DNA from: Brugia malayi
Taxonomy: Eukaryota; Nematoda; Chromadorea; Rhabditida; Onchocercidae
Assembly (NCBI RefSeq): GCF_000002995.4
Contig: NW_025062284.1
Location: 787,501-851,500 of the forward strand
Length of the DNA: 64,000 nucleotides
Reading direction: 5' to 3'
Positions 12,047 to 24,355 of this stretch are shown piece after piece. Under the pieces are notes generated by a model. The model was not told the DNA's origin. It ran no database searches and saw only the letters and a program-made list of their open reading frames with translations. Every line of letters begins with the position of its first letter. Positions within the stretch are counted from its first letter, which is position 1. A program made the translations under genes and the position numbers.

Positions 12047-13999
12047 ATGGCTTGCGGAGTTGCGTTAAAGAGGCCATACGATTATGATGATTATCTACTT
12101 GCGGAAGGAAGTGAAGTAAAACGTGCACGTCATACGCAGACACATTGCTCACCATTCCGTGCACAAATTGGTACTATTGCTGCGTCACTGCCAACTTCAG
12201 GTGCACCGAGTGCTTTGATGCAACTACGAGATCCAAAAGTAATTATTCTTTTTACACGTTAATTCTAGATTACATTTTATGTAGACACTGAGAAAAAGTT
12301 ATGTTATTTGTGTTATTGAATTAAACAACTTATACGGGGAAATCGTTTTGTACTAATATCGAAGGAAATGTTTAGTCTGCTGTTGTCAAAGATTCCATTA
12401 TTTGGTAAGGTACTTGTCATTAAGGCAATTTTTTTTGTTCGATTAAAGAAGTATTGTAGAAATACTTTTGTGCATTTTCAATGTGCAGTGTATTTCTGTT
12501 CTGTAGCGGTGTTTTTTCCAGTAGAGGAGTTTTTTATTCATCTTTTTATGATATTTGGAAGAGTTTCTCTTTAATAAGAAAGAAAAGTTTTTTTTTTTCA
12601 AACTTATGTAAGCTGTTGATTTTGCAGGATCGTGAGACCTACGATAATTCACCATTTGCCCGAGTTGGCAATAATTTGCAGCTTTCATCTGGACAGCTAG
12701 AATCATACTTACGGGCTGAAGTAAGTGATATATTAAGGAATGCATATATGTATATGAATCACTTTATTTTTACTGTGCTTTAGGATTTTAATCTACTACA
12801 TTCTGGGTTTCGTATATAGGACATCATTTTCAGGTGCGTTATCTGAAACGTCGGCATCTGATTCCACATCGCACGCTCACTTCAAGCGGAGTGAGCACAG
12901 GTAGCGGTGAAGGGAGTGCCGTTGTACAGCATTACGGGTCTCATTTTTCTTGTAATGTAGCATCTGGGAACGGAACAAATTCAGAACATGGTTATCGTGA
13001 GGCACCATTATCACCTAATAATAATGTGAGCATTACGAAAATTCTCGAAAAAGTCTTAAACTAAATTATATTTAATCATGTCATAGAAAAACAATGAATG
13101 GGTAATTGACCTTCAATCATTGTAAGCGACTTGTTTACACTATATCTGCAAATTAATCTGTGCGTATACAATTTATGTTTATTTATGAAATTTTAGTCGG
13201 GCAGTGAATCAGAAGGTGAAACAAATATGCAAAAGACATCATCAATGAAGGACTTGTACGAGAAACCACAGTTTTCTCTAAAACAGGCGAGCTTTTGAGC
13301 CTTAAGCTGCATTTTTTTTTGATGGGTGATTAGTTCCACATAATCACCAAAATCAGAATAATTATACACATAATTGTCCTGCAAGGATTTTCTATTTACG
13401 GGCAATTAAGAGCCTAACAAGTAGCTTGCATACTTCAGCAGATGTATAAACGCCTGTTGGAGTAAAACTACTGTTACGTTGTTAGGCGGAGAAGAAGGAT
13501 AGCTGTCAGACAACTTCAGGGAATAGGTAGAGACTGCTGCGTGATTTTGTTAAATTCCTGATTTTTCCTGTTTTCAGGTGATGATGATCTGCGAAAGGCT
13601 GTTGAAGCAGCAAGAAGTACGTCTTAGATATGAATATGAAACAGTATTGAACCAGCGTTTAGAAGGTAATTTTTGCTTATTGCATATTTTATTGAATATG
13701 TTTCTTACTTTTTTTTTTTTTTTTTTTGCAGCAGCTAGAAAAATATGTAATTGTATTATTGATTTTTATTTTGAAAACATTGCCATGCCACTCTCCATCT
13801 TTTCTGCCTTGCTTTTTAATTTCTCATAGGTTTCTTCCTTCAAGGTTGAGATGTATTTATTTCAAAGCATTCCAAAAAATAAATTTTTTTCTTTTTTTTT
13901 TTTTTTTTAGAGCAACATGAGCAATATGTGCAATTTGCTCGCGAACAAATTGAACGTCAGCATCAGGATGATGGTGTAGAATTGTCTTATCTTTCCTAA
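12047..13999 (+). CDS. akir-1: akirin, nuclear co-factor
   Basis: Six coding exons: 12047-12238, 12628-12720, 12834-13025, 13197-13286, 13578-13665 and 13911-13999. They give 247 aa with all phases closing. The diagnostic N-terminus MACGVALKRPYDYDDYL is present, with a basic stretch EVKRARH just after it as a likely nuclear signal. The conserved C-terminal block VMMICERLLKQQEVRLRYEY leads to the terminal SYLS. Akirins are small nuclear proteins that bridge transcription factors and chromatin remodellers in immune and developmental gene control; the worm protein also acts in meiosis. The serine/glycine/asparagine-rich centre is longer than usual. The intron after FSLKQ starts with GC rather than GT (CAG|GCGAGC at 13287) and ends in a good TTTTCAG. 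The start was chosen by family match, six codons inside the longest open frame. Confidence 0.95.
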
Positions 14000-15010
14000 C
14001 TTTGAATTTCTTTTTTCATTCACGCTAATGATGTTGGGTAAATGATTTCATTTCCTTATTCGGTGGGTATTTGTCCGTTATGACAATTACTCTAGCGGTA
14101 ATGTCTTATAGTTCATAGTTCGTTGATCCCTTTTTTTTTTTCTTATTATGCTCCCTTTATTAAAATTAGACATTTCTATACTTTTTTGAACCGTTTTTTT
14201 ACTTTTTCCCTTACAGGTGATTTTGTTTTTTGGTTTTTTTTTTTCGAATTTAAGAAGTACATAAAATGGTTATATAATAGTTGAAATTCGTTATAAGCTA
14301 TTCTTAAAAATTTTCCACTTCTTTATTAAGATTTCTGTGATTTGCGGAATTTTGTTTGATCATTTCTTTTTTGTCTTTGTTATAAAGGATTCACTACAAT
14401 TAAATGCTTCTTCCGCTAGGATGCATGCAATCATGTTCATTATATTGTGGAATATTGGAAAATCTTTCTGACAATGATGGAAGTAAATAATATGCATAAT
14501 TAAAAAGTTAATGTTGTTAATAATTGTTTTAGATTGAAGTTTCATGAAATATTTAGTTAGTCCTTGTTTCGTTTAAAATATCAAATTGAAAATAGTGCTC
14601 AAATGATTTGTGTATCATTTGATCTTTTTCATTTTTACTAACTGCTATAGCTGATTGCGGTGAAATTATCCTAATAATGGAATTGTTTTAAATCCTGTTT
14701 AAACTTTGACAATGCCGTAACATTTTTCCAAAACATTACATGTTCCCATACACAGTATCTTTCCGGTTTCTTTAAAAATTTTATTACAGCTGTTCATTTT
14801 TATACATACATATATATATATACATGTTAACGAATAAAAATATTATTGATCGTTTTATGTGGAACATCTCTGTGACTGGTTTTGTTCATGTTCGCAATTA
14901 GCTTAAGTGATATGTCGCACTTTTTTTTTTTTTTTTTTTTTTGTCATATTTATCACAGTTATTTCAATAAAATAGTTTTTTCGAAATGTCCGAATTTTTT
15001 TTTTTTTCAT

Positions 15011-15170
15011 GTATATCAATAATTGTAGAGGGCTTTTTTTGCTCAATCAGTTGATAATTAAACTCTTATTTATTATTATTATTTAAAAATGTATATTAAT
15101 AATTTTAGAGGGCTTTTTTTGCTCAATCAGTTGATAATTAAACTCTTATTTATTATTATTATTACTATTT
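15011..15170. repeat. 80-bp tandem duplication
   Basis: GAGGGCTTTTTTTGCTCAAT and its flanks are repeated twice with an 80-base offset (units starting near 15011 and 15091). Only a few differences separate the units. Confidence 0.9.
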
Positions 15171-16083
15171 AAAAATTTTTAAAGCATAATAATATTTGTA
15201 AAATTTCAAATTTTATGCTATGATAATATGATTTCATCTTTTTAATTTTATTGAAACTTCAGTGAAATGAACAAAAGAAAGAAATGAAAGGGATTATAGT
15301 AAGCTTTTTACTGTTCTGATAATCAATGAAATGAAACGATGCAATTCGATGATAAACGATGGATATAAGAGATAAGCAAGGCAGGCGCTTAAGTATGTGG
15401 TTGTACGTCTGATTTCATTTGTCAATAATGAAGAAAGAAATATTGTGTAAAGTAGTGAAAGATGAGATAAAACTTCAAATAATGAATGGAAGAAGAGAGA
15501 ATTTAATTTAAATGAAAGAAAGATGACAGATGACTGTCAACTGAGCAATAGGATTACATAGGGAAGCATAAATAAGAAATGTGTAAAATAATGTAATGTA
15601 ATTTCATTTTATTGAAATGATCGATTTTTTTATTTTTATTTTTATGTTTATTTTAATCAATGATGTAAAATTGTCTTTTATGCTTATTTTATTTTAATGG
15701 TTAAAAAATTTGAAACTCAATGAAATAGACAGTATAATTAAAGAGTTTTAATTGTAAGGATAAAAATTGAATTTATGTATAGTTTTATCTTTGAGATGAT
15801 TATTTGATTAAAAGTTTTAACCTGCATTTTTTTTTTTTTTTAAACTTTTTCAAATATTTTATTAAAAGTTAAACTACATTTCTAATATGTGATTAATTAA
15901 GGAATTATTTTTGCTTATAGTTATTTATTTAATCAAATGAACAGTAACATTTAGTAATTTCTCACATATTCAATGAAATATAGGCCTGGAAGTCAGCTTT
16001 AGTGAATGCCTTTAATTTTCAAATATTTTATATTTTTTAGTGAAAATATATTTCAATATTTTTCAGTATTTTTCTAGTTAGCA

Positions 16084-16211
16084 TAGTAATAATAAATAAT
16101 AATAATAATGATAATAATAATACAAAATAATAATAATAATGATAATAGTAATACAAATAATAATAATGATAATAATAATGCAAAATAATAATAATAATAA
16201 TAGTAATACAA

Positions 16212-16243
<32 letters not shown>

Positions 16244-16250
16244 ATAACAA
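16084..16250. repeat. AAT trinucleotide microsatellite with interruptions
   Basis: (AAT)n is interrupted by GAT and TACAAA at roughly 35-50-base intervals. An opposite-strand open frame through it encodes mostly tyrosine, isoleucine and leucine and is rejected as a gene. Confidence 0.9.
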
Positions 16251-16870
16251 GAATAATAATATGAAATTTTTTTTTTTAAAAATATTTTTCCATTTATTTT
16301 AACCAATTCAAATGAATTAATAATAATTGTAACTTATTTCAAATAAAATTAGAAACTATGAAAAGATTCCTTATGATCTAAGAGATGTTTACTTGTTAAT
16401 TGATAAGCTAACATCAAAATATTATTTTAAAAGATAATAAAGAAGAAATGATTTTTTTTTTTTTTTCATACGTAAACAAAATAACCAAACAAACTATATT
16501 GTTAAGAAAATATAAAAAATTAATATATTTCTAAAGTTACAATAACAACAACAACAAAAAAGAAAGCGAAAATGAGGAATGCACATTTGAAAAAAAAAAA
16601 AAAAACTCGTAATATGTAAATAGTAAAAAAAAAAAAAAAAAAAAACAAATAATTTCATTCTTATTTTAAATAAAATTTTCAAAAAAAAAAAAAAAAAAAA
16701 AAAAAAGCTTTGTCATCGATGTCAATGAATTTTTCATCTTTTTTAAAAATATTTACTTAACTTTTAAAAATTTATATTCATAATTAAATTTTTTTTTGCA
16801 TATTCATGAATTAAATATCTATCATATTTTAAATTATATTCAGCGTATATAGTTTGTCAAAATGTTTTGC

Positions 16871-18468
16871 TTAAAGTGATTTCGGACGTTTAGTTACATA
16901 GATGAAACGTGAACGAGTTGAACCGGTTGTTTCATCCGGATATCCGGTTATTAATGGTTTTGACGTGGTAGTAATAGTTGTAGTAGTTATTGTTGCTACC
17001 TTTAATTTTATTCCTTCATTTTCGATTATGCTAATTTTGCTTTCTTCATCTTCTGAAAATGTATGTAATATTATTATTATAATAAATTTGGGTATGAAAA
17101 TATTTTATAATATAATAAAGTTTATTTATTTTTTTTTTAAATTTTATAATAATTACTCATTCATTTGAATTTTTGGTTATTATTTGATGAAAATTTACAC
17201 ACAAAAAAAAAAAAAAAAAAAAAAAAAAAAACATTATTTAAAGTTACTTTTTATCCTACATATATTTATACTCCTATTATCACTTATCAAAATAGTAATC
17301 ACACTACTTTTATCACAATTTGTAATACTTGATTAGTGATATAAATTTTAAATTACCAAAACTTAATTTTGTCTTATAAAAGTATGGAAAAATTAAAATT
17401 TAAAATTTATATTTGTTCAAAAATTAAAATTTATACTTTTAAAATAATTGATTAATAAATTTGATAATATTAATCATTGCTTACTTTTACTATCTTTAGT
17501 ATCACCAATTGCAATACGACGATTTTGTGTAAGATAATTTGCAATATTACTAAGATGTTGCATTTGATTGATATTATTTTCGTTAATTTCAGGAATTTGT
17601 TGTTGCTCTATTTTAGGATAAATTTCATCTTTATGTATTAAATCGTTTATTTCATCCTGAAATTTGTTGATAATTCATTTTTTTTTTCTTATCAAAATTA
17701 TCAAATAAATTGTTGATTTAGTGAGAGAGAAAGAGAGAGAGAGAGAAAAAAAAGCCGAAAAAAAAAGATATGAAATGTATGAAATATTGCAAAATTTTTT
17801 AGCTTTTCAAAAAGTTCGTGAAAAAAAAAAAAAATAGAACAAAAACAAAAACAAATTGATTTGATAAGAAATGATAATATTTAATCAAACTAGTAAGTAA
17901 GTAATTCACGCTTTAATCAAATTAGTAAGTAAGTAAGTAATTCACGCTTTAATCAAATTAGTAAGTAAGTAAGTAATTCACGCTTTAATTAAATTAGTAA
18001 GTAAGTAATTCACATAAAATATGTAAATTCTTAAATGTTTTCTTTTTTGTAAAAAAAAAAAAAAAAAAAAAATATAAATCTATTCGTTATGCAAATTATT
18101 TTATTTCATCTATTCGTTTTAACTATTTGTAATTTGAAATTAAATTTTTACTTTTATTTTATTCTAATTATTAGCTAGTAATTTTATGTTCTATTTAAAA
18201 AGCATATAATAATATATACAATGAAATGATAAATGATAAAAGAAATGATAAGAAATTAATTCTTTTTTATTAAATATATTATCTTATGATAATTTTTTTT
18301 TTTTTTTTTTATTTCTTTCATTTTTTTTTTTCAAAAATGAATTTTTTGAGGAAAAAAAAATTTAACATAAATATAAAAAAACTAACCTCATTTTCTTGAT
18401 TATTATTAACTGGCTGAATTTTTGATGTTAATTGATGATGATATTTTAATGATGATGATGATGATGAA

Positions 18469-18505
<37 letters not shown>

Positions 18506-20425
18506 GTGATGGCAATGAATTAATTTGAATTTTTGTTCCATCTGAATTATGATCATTATCTACAATTATTATATCTTCTAGTTCACTGTTTGCATTATCC
18601 AACAATAGCTTATCATCATTATCAGCATCATCGTTATCACTTGTATTAGTTGAACTTGAACTTCCAGTCTTTTCATTCATTGAATCTAAATTTACATTTA
18701 AAATTTTAAAAAATGATTCATAGTTCTTTTTTTTTGTAATCAATAATTTTATACTAGTTAGTATTAAAATATCGAAAAGTTGTTATCATTATTATCAGCA
18801 TCATCGTTATCACTTGTATTAATTGAACTTCTAGTCTTTCAATTTGTTGAATCTAAATTTACATTTAAAATTTTAAAAAATGATTCATAGTTCTTTTTTT
18901 TTTTTTTTATAATCAATAATTTTATGTTAGTTAGCATTAAAATATTAAAAAGTTGTATGAAATTTTCAAAAAAAAAAAAATGTATTATTGCATTTCATTG
19001 CTAATTAAAAAAAAAAAATCCTAAAATAAAAGTTCTAAAAGAAAAAGAAAAATTAAATTAAATAAATGAAAAGAAAGTTTTTTAAGTAAGCAAAAGCTAG
19101 TATTACTAACATTTATGTAATTTATTTTGAAAAGTTGCTTTTAACAACAAAATGAAAGGAGGAAAAAAAAGGAGTAAAAAATTGAGTAAATTAAATTTTA
19201 GATTTATATTTATATATATTTAAATTGAATAATTTAAATGAATATAATTTAATGCAAATGAACAATATTATTTCATCTAAACAATAGCAAAGATAAAAAT
19301 TAAAATTTTATCTTTGATTTGAAATGAAATAATTTTGATATTAAAATTGATTTGAAATGAAATAATTTTGATATTAAAATTAATCATTATCAATTTACCT
19401 ATATCTTCTTTATCATTTGGTATTTCATCGTATTCAATTACTGCTGATAATGGTGAAAGGTGAAGAAATTGTTGTGGTATACTTTCATGTGGAATATTTG
19501 TTGGTTTATTGAATTTTGATTTAACATTTGAAATTCCACTCAGAGTTTTTCGCATATTCTTGTGATCAGTATCATGAATGGTTGACAGTAAGGGATGATT
19601 ATTAATTAGTACTGAAATTTGAGTTGAATTTTTAGGTTTTTTTTCATTTTTTCCTTTTTTCTTCCTTTTTATTTTTGTCAATTGTTGTTGTTGTTGTTCT
19701 TCTTCTTCTTGTTGTTGTTTACTCTAAAAAGTTTCCTTTTCTTTTAGAAACAATATTAAAAACAAAAATGTTTGTAGTAAGGTTTAAAAGAAATTGCAAA
19801 AAAAAAAAAAAATTTTAATTTTTCAAAATTCTAACTTTTCTTTCTCTTTCTCTTCTCTCTTTCTCTCTCCTTCTCTCTCTCTCTCTCTCCTAAACAAAAT
19901 GATTTGTAAAAAAGTATATTATTATAAGAGAAATATGCAAAAATTTCTTCTAAAGCATTGATAGAATTTAAAATATTAAACAATTTATTAGAACCGTTTG
20001 TTTTACATCAAGTAATTCCATTTCTAATGGACATGGACAGAAGATTGCATTAGCACCAGGTTCACCAATTGGTCCTCGATTACCTCTTGGACCAAAATTA
20101 CCAGGAAGACCATCCATTCCTTTAACACCTTTTTTACCGTCCGGTCCTGGTGGTCCATACACATAATTTCTTTTACCTAAAAATTGTTGATTTAATTTTG
20201 AAATTACAATATTCTTAGTTTATTAATTGAAACATAAAATTTCTAATTAAATTTGGCAAGTGTTACCTCGAGGACCTTGTGGTCCAGTTCTACCAATTGA
20301 GCCAGGTAATCCTTTTGGGCCTGGTTCTCCAATACCACCTGTAGCAGGCTTACCATCTGGTCCTTTTGGTCCTCTCGTCCCACTTGTACCATTGTATCCT
20401 TGTGCTCCTTCTAGGCCAATTTCAC

Positions 20426-20465
<40 letters not shown>

Positions 20466-21302
20466 AAACAAACAAACTAAAAGACTTGATTAATTCCTGT
20501 AACAAATATTGTTAAATTAAAACAAAATTCAAACAAATACCATCTTGGCCATCTAGTCCAGGAATTCCAGGTACACCTCGATCACCTTTAGGACCTTGTA
20601 TTCCTTGGTTACCAGGTGCTCCGGGTGGTCCACGTTCACCTTGTGGACAAATGATGCATTGTTGTTGTATTTCTTCTAATAATTCAAATGTACTTTTTCC
20701 TGGTAAACCAATAGGTCCATCATCACCTTGTTCACCATCCTCACCTGGATCTCCTAAAAATAAAATTAATTAAATCATTCAAATTTAATTTAATTTAATC
20801 TAATTTAAACTAAAGACAAATTGTCATAATTCTATACAAAATATCCAAATTATTAAATACCTGGTGGTCCTGGTGGTCCAGGTTCTGGTGGTGGACAGGT
20901 ATTTATTGATTTTTTCCTGCGTAACAATTCTTGACGTTTTTGAGCAAGATTGATATCACCTATATCAGCTAATATCTATAAATAAAACTGTCAAAAGTAC
21001 AACACATTCTTTTATCTAAAATATTTCAGTTCATTTTTTAATTCATTTTAAAATAGCTAATTGAAACAATTAACTAAAAAGTAAAATGCAAATTATTTTC
21101 TTCTTCTTCTTTTTTTATTTTTATTATTTATTTGATAATTAATTATAAGTAATTAGCTAACCTTAAATAATTTCATACGTTCCTCAATATCATTTCGCAT
21201 AATGTCAGTACGCTTGAAAAATATTGGCAATAAAATTAATTGTGCTAATATTGTAAAAGCACTAATTAAAAAAGTTATACCAGCTATGGTACCATAAAAC
21301 AT
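16871..21302 (-). CDS. cuticle-type collagen with long non-collagenous C-terminal tail
   Basis: Nine minus-strand exons: 21162-21302, 20861-20975, 20541-20753, 20267-20425, 19995-20176, 19399-19723, 18387-18685, 17485-17656 and 16871-17052. They give 595 aa. Residues about 4-29 are one membrane or signal-anchor segment. A basic RRKK at 66-69 resembles the processing site ahead of the triple helix. A CPPP motif (Cys74), two Gly-X-Y blocks interrupted by a stretch with CIIC, and a CPCP motif follow, as in nematode cuticle collagens. Family members usually end soon after; here about 340 residues continue. They comprise a Gln/Glu and Lys-rich part, an acidic part, about 19 serines in a row coded by a TCA repeat, and a Thr-rich end finishing [14 protein letters not shown]. 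The donor after exon 5 (GTTCTA) is weak, so the exon 5/6 join is the least certain point. An upstream exon for a longer N-terminus is possible. Confidence 0.88.
17881..18013. repeat. four-copy tandem repeat in a collagen intron
   Basis: A unit of about 34-38 bases, TTAATCAAATTAGTAAGTAA plus GTAATTCACGC, repeats about four times. Copies differ in the number of GTAA tetramers. It lies between collagen exons 7 and 8. Confidence 0.9.
18610..18955. repeat. 173-bp tandem duplication covering the start of collagen exon 7
   Basis: The segment holding the first part of exon 7 and its upstream splice site is repeated in the preceding intron with a 173-base offset. Both share ATCAGCATCATCGTTATCAC and the following TTACATTTAAAATTTTAAAA. 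The outer copy has changes such as a lost TTCATTCAT block. It is best read as a decayed duplicate exon. Confidence 0.8.
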
Positions 21303-24300
21303 CTAAATGTATATGCATTTTATAATTTAAAAATTAGAATAACACTATGTGAAGTAATTAAATTTGATAAGCAAATTAAACAATAAGCAAATTAAGATGA
21401 AACAATAAAAAAAAAAAAAAAATTATTGAATTTAAGCAGCAATGAAGTTAAATAATTTTAGTAGTAAAAAAAAAAGGAAAAAAAAAATACAAATGTTAAA
21501 ATTTTTTTTTTTTAGGCATTAAATTTTTCAAAAGAAATGAAATTAGTAGTGTCTCTCAATTTTAATTGTTATTTTTGTTTTTTTTTTTTTAACTTTTTTT
21601 TTTTTAATTTGAAATTTATTAATTTGTAATGAATCATAAACAGAACATAAAATAAACATAACTTTGCATGAATGAATGAATAAATGAATGTATAAAATAC
21701 AAAATAAATTAATTAAAGCAAATTTTCAATTGCATATAAATTTTGAAATTATAATTTTATGCAAATAAATTAGCAAAAATGGAAAGTTTAATTTCAATAA
21801 ATATAAAAATTAATTTTACATGTAATTAATTATTGCTAATTATGTTTAATTATAAGTATTTATTAATTGATCATTTAAAAATATAAAAAATGAGCAATTT
21901 AAAAAAAAAAAAAAAAAGATTTTTAAATAAATAAACTGTCAACCGAGAGTTGACACGATATACAACAATGGACAATGTGCCATGATGGACACTATCGTTA
22001 CCATTTCTTTCTTTTTTTTTTTTTTTTTTTTGTAATTCAAAATTATGAGAAGTAATTGAAATGCCTTTCTATCACTCTGAAACAATTTCATCTAAGACAG
22101 AGAGAGAGAGAGAGAGAGAGAGAAAGAGGGAGAGAGATGACCTGATTTGAAATAAATGGAATTCCTCTTTTTTTTTTTCCTTTCCTTTCCTCTATTACAA
22201 AAAAAAAATATATATATAAAGTAAAGTTTTGAAGAGAATATTATCAATTATTTATCTCTTCATTATCATTCCCTCTCTCCCTCTCTCTCTCTCTCTCTTT
22301 CTTTCTCTTTTTTTTATTTCTTCAGATATAGAAAAATTTTTTTTGGAAGAGAAAGAAATATAAATGGAGCAAAAGCTATAAATAATGATCTAATTAATTA
22401 GATGAATTAATTAAATTAAAATAAAATGATTGATAATAGAAAAGAAATAAATATGAAAGAAAGAAAGAAAAAAAAAAAGAAAATAAAATTAATAAATTAT
22501 TATTGTTAAAAAAAAAGAAGTAATTAATTTTTTTTTTTTTTTCAAAATTAAATTGCAAAAAAAAAAAAAAAGAAAGAAATATTCGTTTGCATTTTATTTA
22601 ATCTTTCAATTTTAAATTCATCTATTTTTCAGCATTATCATTTCAATATTTTTCAATTAAATTTTGGAAATTTAAACGGTAAATCAAAAATGTGTCAAAT
22701 TTTTATAAGGTAGAAGAAAATTAAATTTAAAATATTTCTTGTTGAAAAAAAAAAAAAAAAAAGAAAATATGAAAAGAATTTTTTTTTTCTTCCGAATAAA
22801 ATTATTAATGCATATATTATTATTAATAGTTTAGTTAAGAATTATTTAAAACTTGAAATTTAACAAAATTATTTGAAAATTATCTAAATTGGAAATCATA
22901 TATAAACTTACATGCATACATACATGAACATACATACACATACAAACTTACATACAAAACATACAAAAGTATGTAATATCTACAAATTTACATACAAAAC
23001 ATACAAAGTATAACATACAACGTCGAAACGTTAATTTCAATTGAACTATTTTTTTTTTTTTTTTTATTTCTTTTAAAGATTAAATATTTTTCAGATTCAA
23101 TATATTGTATTTAAAATTCACTCATAATTTCAAATAGCATAGTTAAAAATTGAAATTTAAAATCCAAATGTTGATTCAAAATTTATTCATTTCTTTGCTT
23201 TTAAAAGGTAATAGTTTAAAAATAACATTCTCATTCTTACATTTTGAAAGTTTAGAAGAAAGAAAACTTTAATAATTTTCATTAAAATGAAATTAGGTAA
23301 GATATTAGAAAGGTTCAGTTGAAGTATTCCAAAATTATTGCTATCCATTTATTATTTATTTAAAAAAAAGAATTGTTAATTACTTTCATTTATTAAATTC
23401 GATTAATTATATCAAAAATTATGAAGAAAAAAAAATTGTGCTTTTTGTGTTTCTTTCTTAAATTTCTGTTTTCAATTATTTTATAAAAATTTTTGTTTAT
23501 TTTATTAAATCATTTCTCTTTTTTTTTTTTTGCCATTTGATTTTGCTTATTATTTATACAAATAATTATAATTCACTTTAAATATTAATGGATGAATATT
23601 TAAAATTATTATTCCATTTGAATTTGAATGTTAAAAAAAAAAAAAAAATTCTGTATATGAAATGATGATTTCATATTATTAATTAATTTTTTTTAATTAA
23701 TTAATACAGAAATTATATTAGACGCAAATGCATTTGAAATATTTACAGGCATGAAGATAGAAATATATTAGGTGGCGTACAAATAATTGACGTTACGTAA
23801 TACACGTAACTTATTAAGAACGTCCATTCTGCAATGTTTCTATGCAAAAATATACCAAACGATAAACCGTAAATGTTGTGATAATAGCATAAAATTTGCA
23901 ATATTAAATTTGGGATAAAAAATACGAACAATATTTAGAAGGAAAATATTTACATAAAAATTAAAAATCAAATTTGAACTTTTGCAAATATTTATTAGAC
24001 AACAATTTTAAAATTACAACTTAACATAGCAAACATTGATTAAAAATAAAAGCTCAAAGTAAATGAAAAAAAAAAAATTTCATTTCTTCAGTTTAATTTT
24101 AAGCCCTGTAAATAGGAAAACAAAATTCTAAAATTATTGCAAATTTTCGAGAAATTTTTAAAAAAATTTATTTTAACAAAAATTAAAAAGATTTTTTATC
24201 TTTTAATATCGCCTTTTTTTTTTTTTTTTGGAACATCATTTTGATTATTTATATCTCAAATATTCATTAAAAGTTTGTTTTAAAAGAGAATATTGTCATA

Positions 24301-24355
24301 TTTTTTGTCTTTGAATAAATCAATCATTGATAATATCTTATCATATCATATCATA
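21303..24355. other. intergenic DNA upstream of collagen and downstream of the phosphatase
   Basis: AT-rich with many homopolymers, (GA)n near 22099-22125, (CT)n near 22271-22305 and ACATACAAA-type repeats at about 22910-23015. About 21940-21990 is a slightly more complex patch that includes TGTCAACCGAGAGTTGACA, a 7-base inverted repeat. It lies ahead of the collagen gene and could be regulatory. No gene is supported. Confidence 0.5.

Larger units (their letters stand above)
14000..16870. other. intergenic DNA between convergent akirin and collagen genes
   Basis: The first several hundred bases are probably the akirin 3' untranslated region. No further exon is recognisable on either strand. 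Two repeats within it are listed separately. Long A runs lie at 16590-16705. Confidence 0.5.

Noticed and set aside
16037..16306. Tyr/Leu-rich minus-strand frame
   Set aside because: Translation of an AAT microsatellite.
20260..20493. Plus-strand Pro/Gly-rich frame
   Set aside because: Antisense shadow of the collagen Gly-X-Y exon.
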